Of a DNA stretch of 64,000 nt, positions 9,606 to 17,902 are shown one piece after another. Source of the stretch: Pontibacillus chungwhensis BH030062 (GTDB lineage: Bacteria; Bacillota; Bacilli; Bacillales; BH030062). The stretch lies in assembly GCF_000770675.1 (NCBI RefSeq), contig NZ_AVBG01000003.1, positions 62,001 through 126,000 on the forward strand, given 5' to 3'. The translations under genes and the position numbers were made by a program. The notes under the pieces are model-generated. The model searched no databases and had not been told where the DNA came from. It saw only the letters and a list, made by a program, of their open reading frames with translations. Numbering within the stretch: the stretch's first letter is position 1; each line of letters opens with the position of its first letter.

Positions 9606-10880
9606 TTTCCATAACTCTATTTTTTGTATATGGGAATCATCCATTTCTTTGACTTTCAGACGGTAGCCACTTACATTAATCTCTGTCCCTTCTACTGAAT
9701 TAATATTTTGAGTTAAGAACCAGCCAGAAATTGTGTCTACATCATCATGATCAAGGTCAAGGTCAAAATAATCGTTTACATCTTGAATGGCCATTTTCCC
9801 ATCTAACAATTTATGTCCATTTTCAAGCGTATCCATAGGTAATTCTTCTTCGTTATCGAATTCATCACGAATCTCTCCAACAATCTCCTCTAAAATATCT
9901 TCAACCGTTACAATACCAGATGTTCCGCCATATTCATCCACAAGGACAGCTAAATGAATATGGTCTTTTTGCATTTTAAGCAACAAATCCCTAAGAGGCA
10001 CGTTTTCGAAGATTTTCGGAACAGGTCTTACATAAGATAAAATGTCACTCGACTCATTACAATCATCATAGAACAGTTCTTTCATATGGATAACACCGAC
10101 AATGTCATCTTTATCTTCATCTATAACAGGGTATCTGGTGTATCGCTCGTCACGCATGATTTCCATATTAACTTTCATCGTATCATTTATATCTACAACG
10201 ACTACTTCTGTTCGTGGTACCATAATCTCTCTGGCAGTCCTATTATCAAATTCAAAAATGCGGTCTACATACTTGTATTCCGCTTGTGTAATTTCACCTT
10301 GTTCATAACTTTCCGATAAAATATGTCTTAACTCATCTTCTGAATGCACTTCATCTGATTCATTCGCTGAAGCAAAACCGAGCATCCTTGTTAATACATT
10401 TGCACTTCCATTTAACAACCATATAAATGGGAACATGATTTTGTAAAACCATATAAGTGGCTTAGCTATAATTAGTGTTACTGCTTCTGCTTTTTGAATG
10501 GCAATCGTCTTTGGGGCCAGTTCACCAAGAACAACGTGTAAAAAGGTAATAATGAAAAAGGCAATTGCAAAGGAGATCGTATGGCTTAACGCCTCCGGAA
10601 CAGGGGATTGTTCAATTAAAGGATGTAATAGTTTATCTACAGTTGGCTCACCTAACCACCCAAGACCTAGTGAGGTTATGGTAATACCTAGTTGACAAGC
10701 CGATAAATAATCATCTAATCGGTCTAATAAATGAAGAACAGCTTCTGCTTTTTTGTCACCTTCTTTTACTCTCGATTCAACCTTAGACCTCCGCACCTTC
10801 ACAATGGCAAACTCGCTAATAACAAAAAAAGCTGTTAAAACGATAAGTAGAGCTACCAAAATTAAATTTAATGTAATCAT
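9591..10880 (-). CDS. CNNM/CorC-family membrane protein (Mg efflux type)
   Basis: DUF21 membrane domain (residues about 1-180, four hydrophobic segments), a CBS pair (about 200-330) and a C-terminal CorC_HlyC domain (about 345-425), total 429 residues. This is the architecture of MpfA/YhdP, YhdT, YrkA and YqhB of B. subtilis; MpfA exports magnesium, and CBS pairs in the family bind Mg-ATP. Which paralogue it matches cannot be told from motifs. Older annotations call such proteins hemolysins. It stands alone between ykuT and ykuS. Confidence 0.88.
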   Translation of the reverse strand: MITLNLILVALLIVLTAFFVISEFAIVKVRRSKVESRVKEGDKKAEAVLHLLDRLDDYLSACQLGITITSLGLGWLGEPTVDKLLHPLIEQSPVPEALSHTISFAIAFFIITFLHVVLGELAPKTIAIQKAEAVTLIIAKPLIWFYKIMFPFIWLLNGSANVLTRMLGFASANESDEVHSEDELRHILSESYEQGEITQAEYKYVDRIFEFDNRTAREIMVPRTEVVVVDINDTMKVNMEIMRDERYTRYPVIDEDKDDIVGVIHMKELFYDDCNESSDILSYVRPVPKIFENVPLRDLLLKMQKDHIHLAVLVDEYGGTSGIVTVEDILEEIVGEIRDEFDNEEELPMDTLENGHKLLDGKMAIQDVNDYFDLDLDHDDVDTISGWFLTQNINSVEGTEINVSGYRLKVKEMDDSHIQKIELWKIERE

Positions 10881-10965
10881 CAGAACTCTCCCTTTACAGC
10901 ATCAATCTTCTATTACGAATTTCCCCCTTAGAATACAAAAGGGATACTGAACGTCTCGTTAGGTA

Positions 10966-11003
10966 TAAAAAAATAGCTGAACCACAATAGTGGCTCAGCT
11001 ATT
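10966..11003 (-). terminator. Terminator after ykuS
   Basis: Stem AATAGCTGA-CCAC and complement with an AATA loop, then TTTTTTAT on the minus strand. It ends the leftward dapH-ykuR-ykuS unit. Confidence 0.85.
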
Positions 11004-11005
11004 TA

Positions 11006-11254
11006 TTATTGTTGCTGGCCGCGAGAGTCTACAGCTTGGCAAACTTCTTCTGCTGTCATCCCGTTCGCATTAATAACGGATCCTTGCATAGCTGCATCAG
11101 CCATGCCCATCACGTTTTTATCTTGACCGGAAATGACACAGCAATCACAGCCTTGTGTATCCTGCTCACTTTTCAATTCAACAATATCGTGACCTTTTGA
11201 TTGTAAAGCTTCACGTACGTCAGAAAGGGTACCTTCTACACCAATTCGTGCCAA
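11006..11254 (-). CDS. ykuS: YkuS family protein (UPF0180)
   Basis: Small 82-residue cytoplasmic protein of unknown function, close to B. subtilis YkuS in length and sequence: it opens MARIGVE and has a central GCDCC motif (residues 38-42). The paired cysteines suggest metal or redox chemistry, but no function is known. It follows ykuR by 85 bases on the same strand, as in B. subtilis. RBS AAAGGAGG. Confidence 0.9.
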   Translation of the reverse strand: MARIGVEGTLSDVREALQSKGHDIVELKSEQDTQGCDCCVISGQDKNVMGMADAAMQGSVINANGMTAEEVCQAVDSRGQQQ

Positions 11255-11338
11255 AGTAACCCACCTCCTTTTTATTTAGGAACGAGTCCTTCAAGGAGTA
11301 GTGTATCCACATTAAGTTCGGGTATACGTCTTGCTTTT

Positions 11339-12454
11339 TTACAGAGACCTGATCGTCCGCTCTACAATATTCACCCCTACTTCTAATGCTTCTTCTTTTG
11401 GCTTTAAACTTCCATTATGAAGGCCATAATCAGAATCAACACCAAGCCAGAACATAAAGCCAGGGATTTCTTTTAACATATAGCCAAAGTCTTCCCCTGT
11501 CATGGCTGCTTTTGACTCAACAAACGAATATCCCAAATCCTCCACAATTCTCTGGAAAGGTTGCATATAGGTTCCATCATTTTTTACTTGATAATAATTT
11601 GAACCATAATCAATTTTAATTTCACATTCATGACTATGTTCAATTCCTTTAGCTAATCCTTCTATTTTATTCTTTAGGAGATCCATGGTATCAGCTTTAA
11701 ATGTTCGCATCGTCCCTTCTAATCGAGCTGTTTCCGCAATACCATTTTGTACGGTTCCCCCTGTTATCTTCCCAATAGTCACAACAGCTGAATCAAGGGG
11801 ATCAACAGCACGGGACACAATCGACTGGGCTTGTACAGTGTACTGACTCGCAGCAAGGACCATATCTCTAGTTAGATGGGGATAGGCTGCATGTCCACCT
11901 TTCCCTTTAAAATCAATGTACAACTCACTTGTATTTGCAAATAGCAAACCTTCTTTTGTAGCTACGGTTCCTACCGGATGTTCAGGAGCAATATGTAGGG
12001 CAAAAATTTCATCTGGCCACCATGTTTTCATCTCTTCACTTTGAAGCATTGGTAATGCTCCCCCTGGATTCTCCTCTGCGGGTTGGAAAAGGAATAAAAC
12101 ATTTTCACGAGGTGGCGACTGTGATACTCGCGCAAGTGTTCCAAGCGCAATTGTCATGTGAAAGTCGTGACCACAAGCGTGCATTTGTCCCTCATGAGTT
12201 GAGGCAAAAGCATACCCCGTTTCTTCAACAATCGGAAGTCCATCAATGTCAGCGCGATAAGCAATCGTCTTCGAAGGATCTGTCCCCTGCACTCTAACTA
12301 GTAGTCCTGTACGCCACTTTTTAACCTCAATATAATCTTGCGGTAGCTCTTCAATAAATTGGAGAAGGTACTCTTGAGTTTTTGTTTCTTGAAAACCTAG
12401 TTCAGGGATCTTATGAAGATCTCTGCGAACCTTCTGTAAAGCTTCACTGTTCAT
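11339..12454 (-). CDS. ykuR: N-acetyl-diaminopimelate deacetylase
   Basis: M20 amidohydrolase of 371 residues that removes the acetyl group from N-acetyl-LL-diaminopimelate, the last step of the acetylase branch of DAP/lysine synthesis (DapL, YkuR). Metal-binding segments are visible: MHACGHDFH (about 91-99), the PAEE segment (about 125-128) and the late MTGEDFGY motif (about 315-322). It lies 53 bases downstream of dapH. The acetyltransferase is thus adjacent and the aminotransferase patA is 15 kb away. Cytoplasmic; supplies DAP for peptidoglycan and, in sporeformers, dipicolinate-linked pathways. Confidence 0.93.
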   Translation of the reverse strand: MNSEALQKVRRDLHKIPELGFQETKTQEYLLQFIEELPQDYIEVKKWRTGLLVRVQGTDPSKTIAYRADIDGLPIVEETGYAFASTHEGQMHACGHDFHMTIALGTLARVSQSPPRENVLFLFQPAEENPGGALPMLQSEEMKTWWPDEIFALHIAPEHPVGTVATKEGLLFANTSELYIDFKGKGGHAAYPHLTRDMVLAASQYTVQAQSIVSRAVDPLDSAVVTIGKITGGTVQNGIAETARLEGTMRTFKADTMDLLKNKIEGLAKGIEHSHECEIKIDYGSNYYQVKNDGTYMQPFQRIVEDLGYSFVESKAAMTGEDFGYMLKEIPGFMFWLGVDSDYGLHNGSLKPKEEALEVGVNIVERTIRSL

Positions 12455-12507
12455 CTCTTGTCACCTCTTTAAAAATGAGGCTCCCCCTAAGGAGAACCTC
12501 ATACTAA

Positions 12508-13227
12508 TTAATTATCTAATTTGCGCAATTCTTGTTTGATTTCTGTCTTCCCTTTAGTTTGCTCATCAATTTCTTTGATGACTTTAGCAGGCGTTCCTGC
12601 CACAACTGTGTTCGGAGGAACATCTTGAGTCACGATAGAACCTGCTGCTACAACAGAACCTTTACCTACCGTCACGCCCTCTAAAATTACAGCGTTAGCA
12701 CCAACTACTACTTCGTCTTCTACTACAACTGGTTTGGCGGAAGGTGGTTCAATAACTCCTGCTAATACAGCTCCTGCACCAATGTGGCAGTTCTTACCGA
12801 CTGTAGCACGTCCACCAAGCACAACGTTCATGTCGATCATTGTACCTTCGCCTACTACAGAACCAATATTAATGGCAGCGCCAAGCATAATAACGGCTCC
12901 ATCACCAATTTCAACCTGATCACGAATAATCGCACCAGGCTCAATACGAGCATTTATGTTCTTTAGATCAAGTGTTGGGATTGCAGAGTTACGGCGATCA
13001 TTTTCAATCACGTAATCTTCAATAGAACCTTTATTACTTTCTAATGCAGGTTCAACATCTTTCCACTCACCGAATAGAACGCCTGTTTCATTATCAACAA
13101 AGGCTTTAACCGTTTCGCCAAAATCAATTGACTTTAGGTTTTCCCCTTTAACATATACTTTCACTGGTGTAGATTTCTTACTATTTGAAATAAACGAAAT
13201 AATTTCGTTTGCATCCATCATTTCCAT
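12508..13227 (-). CDS. dapH: Tetrahydrodipicolinate N-acetyltransferase
   Basis: Transfers acetyl from acetyl-CoA to tetrahydrodipicolinate, committing it to the N-acetyl DAP branch. The 239 residues match DapH (YkuQ): an N-terminal alpha/beta domain (1-85) and a left-handed beta helix of hexapeptide repeats (about 90-205) with repeated (I/V)GxGxxI units and the GxxxVxGxPAK end. RBS AAAGGAGG lies seven bases before the ATG. First gene of the dapH-ykuR-ykuS unit; no lysine riboswitch was recognised upstream. Confidence 0.95.
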   Translation of the reverse strand: MEMMDANEIISFISNSKKSTPVKVYVKGENLKSIDFGETVKAFVDNETGVLFGEWKDVEPALESNKGSIEDYVIENDRRNSAIPTLDLKNINARIEPGAIIRDQVEIGDGAVIMLGAAINIGSVVGEGTMIDMNVVLGGRATVGKNCHIGAGAVLAGVIEPPSAKPVVVEDEVVVGANAVILEGVTVGKGSVVAAGSIVTQDVPPNTVVAGTPAKVIKEIDEQTKGKTEIKQELRKLDN

Positions 13228-13298
13228 GGCTGCTCCTCCTTTATGTAGTACAACGTTATTTTACTACTTTATCAGACTCAAGAGGGGGTGACAAGGCA

Positions 13299-14798
13299 TT
13301 AGGTTTTTTCACCTTTTGGCAAAAATAATATCAATACGAGTGAGATAACTGCCAAAACCAATAAGCCTAAATATACTTGGTGTAAACCAAGCGTTAGAGC
13401 CTCCTTTAGCGCGACTTGTGTACTTGAAGACAAATTAGCTCTTCCTTCTTTGTCTAGCAGTTGGTTAACCGTATCAAGTGTAACTGATTCGCCTAACTGT
13501 TTCTCTTCAATTGTCGTCTGAATGACACTATTTAGCACCCCACCAAGGATTGCAGCTCCTATTGCACTTCCAATACTTCTCATAAACATATTAGAGGCAG
13601 TAGCAATTCCTCGGGTCTTCCAGTCCACTGTACTTTGAATAGAAACAATAAATGAAGTGGTTGACATTCCCATACCTATCCCAATGAAGAACGATCCTAT
13701 CGCTGCCCAGACAGGGCCCTTGTCAGGAGATAAAAGGAAGAAGAAGAGTCCTCCCACAACCAAAGCTACCCCTCCAATTAGAGAAGTTGCACGGAACCCT
13801 ATTTTTAATAGCAGGCGACCTGCAATCATAGATGAAACAGGCCATCCAATGGACATTGTGGTGAGCGTAAAACCAGCAACCGTTGCCGACATTCCCATAA
13901 CGCCTTGAACGAAAGCCGGAAGATAGCTTGATACACCTATTAGAATCATACCCGTAATAAGAGATGTTACATTCGCAATCGTAATAGAGCGGTATTCCCA
14001 TATAGAAAATGGCATCATTGGATCAAGCGCACGCTTTTCTTGAATATAAAAACCGATCAAGCATATGCCAAATATCAGCAATAACCCTATAGCTAATGGA
14101 GATTGCCAAGGTATACCTATCCCCCCTTCTACTAAAAGGACCATTAATGATGAAATTCCGATCATCAGTAAAGCTGAACCTGCAAAGTCAATTGAATGGC
14201 TCTTTTTCTCGACATTTTCATGGAAGAACCATACTACTCCAATTATAGCTAATACTCCTAAAGGTAGGTTCATCCAAAACACGTAGCGCCAATTTAAGTA
14301 GTCTACGAAAAAACCCCCAAGAGCAGGACCTGTTACAGCTGAAATTCCCCATACGCTAGAAAGGTAGCCCTGTATTTGGGCTCGCTCCTCTTTGGTGTAA
14401 AGGTCTCCTACAATGGTAGATGCTATGGGCATAAGAGCCCCTGCACCGATTCCTTGCAGAAAACGAAATACGATAAGAGTAGTCATTGAAGTAGCAAAAC
14501 CACAGAGCAAGGAGCCCGTTAAAAATAAACTAATTCCAATTAAGAATATAGGCTTTCTCCCAAACAAATCGGAAAGTTTCCCAAAAATTAAAACCGTGCT
14601 GGCATTTGTTAATAAGTAAGCTGAAAACACCCAACTATATAGAGAGAATCCTCCAAGCGCTGCTACAATACTTGGCATTGCTGTAGAGACAATCGTAGCT
14701 TCTATCGCTGCCAAAAACATCGCTAGCATAATTGAAGCGAGCACAAGGGGTCTTTTAGACGTCTTTTGGTTTGGTGCAATCGATGTATGCGCTTCCAA
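13299..14798 (-). CDS. MFS drug:proton antiporter, 14-helix DHA2 type
   Basis: EmrB/QacA-type exporter of 499 residues with 14 predicted membrane helices. Motif A-like GKLSDLFGRKP is near residues 73-83, and the family motif C region GPALGGFFVDYLNWRYVFWMN near 156-176. It would extrude amphipathic drugs in exchange for protons; the substrate is unknown. The start is TTG at 14798 behind AGGAGGTGA. It lies between ykuL and dapH, a place where B. subtilis carries other genes. No local regulator of the TetR or MarR type is present. Confidence 0.88.
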   Translation of the reverse strand: MEAHTSIAPNQKTSKRPLVLASIMLAMFLAAIEATIVSTAMPSIVAALGGFSLYSWVFSAYLLTNASTVLIFGKLSDLFGRKPIFLIGISLFLTGSLLCGFATSMTTLIVFRFLQGIGAGALMPIASTIVGDLYTKEERAQIQGYLSSVWGISAVTGPALGGFFVDYLNWRYVFWMNLPLGVLAIIGVVWFFHENVEKKSHSIDFAGSALLMIGISSLMVLLVEGGIGIPWQSPLAIGLLLIFGICLIGFYIQEKRALDPMMPFSIWEYRSITIANVTSLITGMILIGVSSYLPAFVQGVMGMSATVAGFTLTTMSIGWPVSSMIAGRLLLKIGFRATSLIGGVALVVGGLFFFLLSPDKGPVWAAIGSFFIGIGMGMSTTSFIVSIQSTVDWKTRGIATASNMFMRSIGSAIGAAILGGVLNSVIQTTIEEKQLGESVTLDTVNQLLDKEGRANLSSSTQVALKEALTLGLHQVYLGLLVLAVISLVLILFLPKGEKT

Positions 14799-14819
14799 TT
14801 ATCTCACCTCCTATCTATA

Positions 14820-14855
14820 AAAAACAGAGGCGTCCTCAAAAGAGAACACCTCTTA
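14820..14855 (-). terminator. Terminator after ykuL
   Basis: Stem AGAGGTGTTCTC / GAGGACGCCTCT with a TTTT loop and GTTTTTT tail on the minus strand. Confidence 0.85.
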
Positions 14856-14859
14856 TCTG

Positions 14860-15309
14860 CTACATTTTATTGTTATAAGTGTGAAAGTGTTTGTTTAATG
14901 GTTTTAAGATGGCTCTTCTTGTTAGAATTCCGTCGAAATATCCATTTTCATCAGCTACACATACGAATGGATGGTTGACTACTTCACCTAACGCTTTTGA
15001 AAAACTATCCTCTTTCTTTAAACACGGAATATCTGTATTCATAACTTCTTCTACGCGTACAGAAGATAGTTTGTCGAGCTCAAATTGCTCTACTCCTAGC
15101 ATATTTTCGATTATGATGGTTTTACTAATTGTTCCTTGTAATCTGTATTTTGCATCTAGAACTGGAACAGCAGAATATCCTGATTTCACAAGTACTAATA
15201 GCGCGTGTTCAAGAGGATTACCTCCTTGAACATGAGCTACAATCTCCGAGGGAATCATCAATTCTCCTACATAATACTTCTCTAATTCTTCTCTTTGCAA
15301 ACTAATCAT
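14860..15309 (-). CDS. ykuL: CBS-pair protein, YkuL/DarB (c-di-AMP receptor type)
   Basis: Stand-alone tandem CBS protein of about 149 residues, matching B. subtilis YkuL (DarB/CbpB), which binds c-di-AMP and in its free form stimulates the (p)ppGpp synthetase Rel and pyruvate carboxylase. CBS1 covers about residues 10-65 and CBS2 about 75-140. The start is ATG 15309 (MISLQ), with AAGGAGTG at good spacing; an in-frame ATG at 15339 lacks a ribosome site. With KtrC and KtrD it would place three likely c-di-AMP-responsive proteins in the window. Function is inferred from homology. Confidence 0.85.
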   Translation of the reverse strand: MISLQREELEKYYVGELMIPSEIVAHVQGGNPLEHALLVLVKSGYSAVPVLDAKYRLQGTISKTIIIENMLGVEQFELDKLSSVRVEEVMNTDIPCLKKEDSFSKALGEVVNHPFVCVADENGYFDGILTRRAILKPLNKHFHTYNNKM

Positions 15310-15419
15310 ACGTTCGTACACTCCTTCTTGTTCACACACGGAGGAGTAAGCAATTGTTATATGCTCTATAAATCCCGAAGAATATTATAACACAATCTAT
15401 AAGAAAACGATAACATAAC

Positions 15420-15890
15420 TTACACCTCTTTATCCCAATCAAGATTTGAGATCCGCCAACCTTCATCTGTTTTGGAAATCGTAATGATTCTTCTAATTTC
15501 ACTTTCACCTAAGAGCTCAGATCCTTCCTTCTTTTCTTCCTTAATGATAATTTGGTGTTTTTGTTTTTTTATGACCGAGAAACCTTCTATATTCTTTGGA
15601 ATTACGTAAGGCGAAAAGTCAGTTCCACCAAATTGAAACATTTCCCCGTCCATTATAAGATGCTCTGTAAAGACCGTCATCATGCTCTCTTTGGTGAACA
15701 ACTCGATAAAAGAGCTTCGAATCTCGCTATAAGTAGACTGTTTCGAAGCATGTTCTGACTGTACTTGATGGGCTTCTTTGAGAATTTGTTGCCATTCGAC
15801 GTCACGGTCTTGACCTGCTTGTACCGTTTTAAATGATAAAAATACAATCGCAAGCATAAGAACTACTCCGAACAATAACGACTTTCTCAT
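15420..15890 (-). CDS. Secreted or membrane-anchored protein, unknown
   Basis: Not recognised with confidence. The 156 residues start with a signal-like helix (residues 6-24, FGVVLMLAIVFLSF) ending VQAGQ, which could be cleaved by signal peptidase I or stay as an anchor; there is no lipobox cysteine. The remainder is mixed alpha/beta, rich in Lys and Glu, with a C-terminal strand pattern (IIIKEEKKE, RRIITISKTDEGWRISNLDW) like small NTF2-like extracellular domains. RBS AAAGGGGGAT. It sits between ykuL and a zinc-ribbon peptide gene on the same strand. Confidence 0.7.
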   Translation of the reverse strand: MRKSLLFGVVLMLAIVFLSFKTVQAGQDRDVEWQQILKEAHQVQSEHASKQSTYSEIRSSFIELFTKESMMTVFTEHLIMDGEMFQFGGTDFSPYVIPKNIEGFSVIKKQKHQIIIKEEKKEGSELLGESEIRRIITISKTDEGWRISNLDWDKEV

Positions 15891-15967
15891 ACCCCATCCC
15901 CCTTTAATTTAAACCAGGGCGCACCTTATATTAGACATTTTTGCTAGTAAGGCACACCCTCTAAGAC

Positions 15968-16093
15968 CTACTTTTTTTCTTGTGAATTGTTATGAACCTC
16001 AATCTTAATAGGCTTTAAACCATCATGCCCACAAGCAGGACATTGCTTATTCTGTGTAGACAACACACAGCATCGATCACAGTGATAATGCAT
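15968..16093 (-). CDS. 41-residue zinc-ribbon peptide
   Basis: Short ORF with ATG at 16093, six bases after GAGAGGA. It has two CxxC knuckles, CDRC (5-8) and CPAC (18-21), that would bind one zinc ion, followed by a charged tail ending in QEKK. Such rubredoxin-like ribbons occur as tiny Bacillus proteins of unknown function. It is 77 bases upstream of the secreted-protein gene and could share its transcript. Confidence 0.7.
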   Translation of the reverse strand: MHYHCDRCCVLSTQNKQCPACGHDGLKPIKIEVHNNSQEKK

Positions 16094-16351
16094 AAGCATT
16101 CCTCTCTTTTCTTTATCTTTATTCTATCAATATACAGTATGCAGTGTAGGTACTTTCGTTCGTAAAATCCCCCCAATGGTAGACAAGCATCCCTAACCTT
16201 TGTATAGGAACGAAACACATATTGGAGATACTTGGCGAAGTAGTGAATATTTCAAACATAATTTAAATTTATCAGCATATTTTGCTTATTTTTGGGGAAA
16301 CAATACGATAGATTCTAACATTCGACTTTAGAAAATATGGAGTTAATATGA

Positions 16352-16367
16352 GTATATGATCATATAC
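16352..16367. promoter_or_regulatory. Probable CzrA operator
   Basis: Perfect 16-bp palindrome GTATATGATCATATAC, 20 bases before the czrA start. ArsR/SmtB-family repressors bind AT-rich palindromes of the form ATATGAA-like / TTCATAT placed at their own promoter, so autoregulation by CzrA is likely. Confidence 0.75.
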
Positions 16368-16387
16368 AGATATTTAGGAGGATGGAT

Positions 16388-16693
16388 ATGAATAACCATA
16401 ATCAAGATTTGAAAGAAGACACGCTTGTTAAAACAACTCAAACGTTCAAAGCACTTTCAGATCAAACAAGGATACGCATATTGCATTTGTTATTTTATAA
16501 AGAATGTTCTGTTAATGAGATTGCAGAATCTCTAGGTCTTCAACAATCTACCGTTTCTCATCAGTTACGTTATTTGAAGCAGCAGCGACTCATTAAGTAT
16601 AGAAGACATAAAACAACATACTATTACTCCCCTGAGGATCATCATGTCTTTCATTTACTAAACCAGGCGATCGAACACGCTAAACACACTTAA
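16388..16693 (+). CDS. czrA: Zinc/cobalt-responsive ArsR-family repressor
   Basis: Winged-helix ArsR/SmtB repressor of 101 residues that should release DNA when zinc or cobalt binds. The recognition helix is in [16 protein letters not shown]. The last helix carries D-x-H and H-x-x-H (in EDHHV and EHAKH), the alpha-5 metal site of S. aureus CzrA. The start is ATG at 16388, six bases from AGGAGG; the in-frame ATG at 16382 abuts the ribosome site. It is 15 bases upstream of czcD, giving the familiar repressor-exporter operon. Confidence 0.92.
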   Translation: MNNHNQDLKEDTLVKTTQTFKALSDQTRIRILHLLFYKECSVNEIAESLGLQQSTVSHQLRYLKQQRLIKYRRHKTTYYYSPEDHHVFHLLNQAIEHAKHT

Positions 16694-16708
16694 ACAGGAG
16701 GTACACTC

Positions 16709-17617
16709 ATGGGACACTCTCACGACCACGGACACAACCATGGACATGGCGCTAATAAAACAGCTTTATTATGGAGTTTTATTCTTATATTTGGATTTAT
16801 GATAGTTGAAGTCATAGGGGGACTTATAACTAACAGCCTTGCTCTTCTCTCAGATGCTGGACATATGTTAAGTGACGCTGCAGCACTAGGATTGAGTTTA
16901 GTGGCATTTAAAATCGGAGAAAGATCAGCCACGAAGGCAAAAACGTATGGATATAAACGGTTTGAAATTTTAGCCGCCTTTTTAAACGGGATAACTTTAA
17001 TCGTTATTTCCCTTTATATATTTTGGGAAGCTTATCAACGCTTTCTAGATCCACCAAACGTCAGTATGGGAATGATGATCGTTGCCATTATTGGTCTAAT
17101 AGTGAATATACTTGTAGCTTGGATCTTAATGAGAGGGGACACAGAGGAAAATCTAAATCTTCGCAGTGCCTTCTTACACGTCCTAGGAGATCTGCTTGGT
17201 TCCGTTGGCGCTATTATTGCTGGACTTTTAATTTATTTCTTTAACTGGAATATAGCAGACCCAATCGCAAGTGTTCTTGTAGCCTTACTTATTATAACGA
17301 GCGGTTATCGAGTGGCAAAAGATTCTTTCCATGTTTTAATGGAAGGTAAGCCAAAAGGAATTGATGTCGAAGAACTGCATAACTCCTTAAAGGGATTACC
17401 TAATGTAGTTGATGTTCACGATTTACACGTATGGTCCATTACAAGCGAATTTCCAGCTTTGAGTTGTCATATTGTAGTCGATCAAGACTGTGAACGAGAC
17501 CTTTTACTACAAAAAGCCGTTGGTTTATTAAAAAACGACTATCACATCACCCACTCCACTATTCAAATAGAAGGTCAGTCAGTGCTTCCGCATGAGGATG
17601 ATGACTGTTGTAATTAA
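16709..17617 (+). CDS. czcD: Cation diffusion facilitator, zinc/cobalt/cadmium efflux
   Basis: Membrane antiporter of 302 residues exporting Zn, Co or Cd in exchange for protons or potassium. A His-rich N-terminus (HSHDHGHNHGHG, 3-14) precedes six membrane helices (about 17-195). The transport site is H52/D56 in helix 2 (DAGHMLSD) with the HVLGD motif in helix 5. A cytoplasmic ferredoxin-like domain spans about 205-300, with HDLHVWS and a C-terminal Cys pair. Co-transcribed with czrA and ended by a terminator. Confidence 0.95.
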   Translation: MGHSHDHGHNHGHGANKTALLWSFILIFGFMIVEVIGGLITNSLALLSDAGHMLSDAAALGLSLVAFKIGERSATKAKTYGYKRFEILAAFLNGITLIVISLYIFWEAYQRFLDPPNVSMGMMIVAIIGLIVNILVAWILMRGDTEENLNLRSAFLHVLGDLLGSVGAIIAGLLIYFFNWNIADPIASVLVALLIITSGYRVAKDSFHVLMEGKPKGIDVEELHNSLKGLPNVVDVHDLHVWSITSEFPALSCHIVVDQDCERDLLLQKAVGLLKNDYHITHSTIQIEGQSVLPHEDDDCCN

Positions 17618-17620
17618 TAA

Positions 17621-17650
17621 AAAAGAGCTTGGATCACCAAGCTCTTTTTT
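17621..17650 (+). terminator. Terminator after czrA-czcD
   Basis: AAAGAGCTTGG stem, ATCA loop, complementary arm, T6 tail. Confidence 0.9.
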
Positions 17651-17689
17651 GTATACAGTACTATGTTTATGTGGATTGGGCCGTAACGT

Positions 17690-17865
17690 TTTTAAGTAGT
17701 TGGGGTGACTGGGGAACGACTCGCTTACCGCGGCCCCACACGACGTGACGACCTTAGTCGAACTTCCTCTACCTGTTAGCAGCCTCCTCGGGAAAACCAC
17801 CCTGCTGTCTCTCGTCGACCTCTTTCTCCCGCGGGAGTCTCCCCGTTCCCCAGCCACCCCTGGCT
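17690..17865. repeat. Dispersed GC-rich palindromic repeat, copy 2
   Basis: About 175 bp between czcD and ykuI with outer arms CTGGGGAACG near 17709 and CGTTCCCCAG near 17852, an inner ACTCGCTTACCGCGG, and CTCCCGCGGGAGTC opposite. It is GC-richer than its surroundings and shares the ACTCGCTT-CCGCGG core with the other copies. Confidence 0.7.
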
Positions 17866-17902
17866 AAATTTTGAATAATCCCCCATTAAATAAACTAGAT
17901 AT

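Noticed and set aside
15975-15992. Rex-like TTGTGAATTGTTATGAA
   Set aside because: Right half does not match TTCACAA and it lies inside the zinc-ribbon gene.
16015-16218. 67-codon minus-strand ORF
   Set aside because: Overlaps the zinc-ribbon peptide in another frame; no ribosome site and no recognisable features.
17579-17857. 92-codon minus-strand ORF
   Set aside because: Runs through the repeat and the end of czcD; Arg/Ser-rich low-complexity product and no ribosome site.
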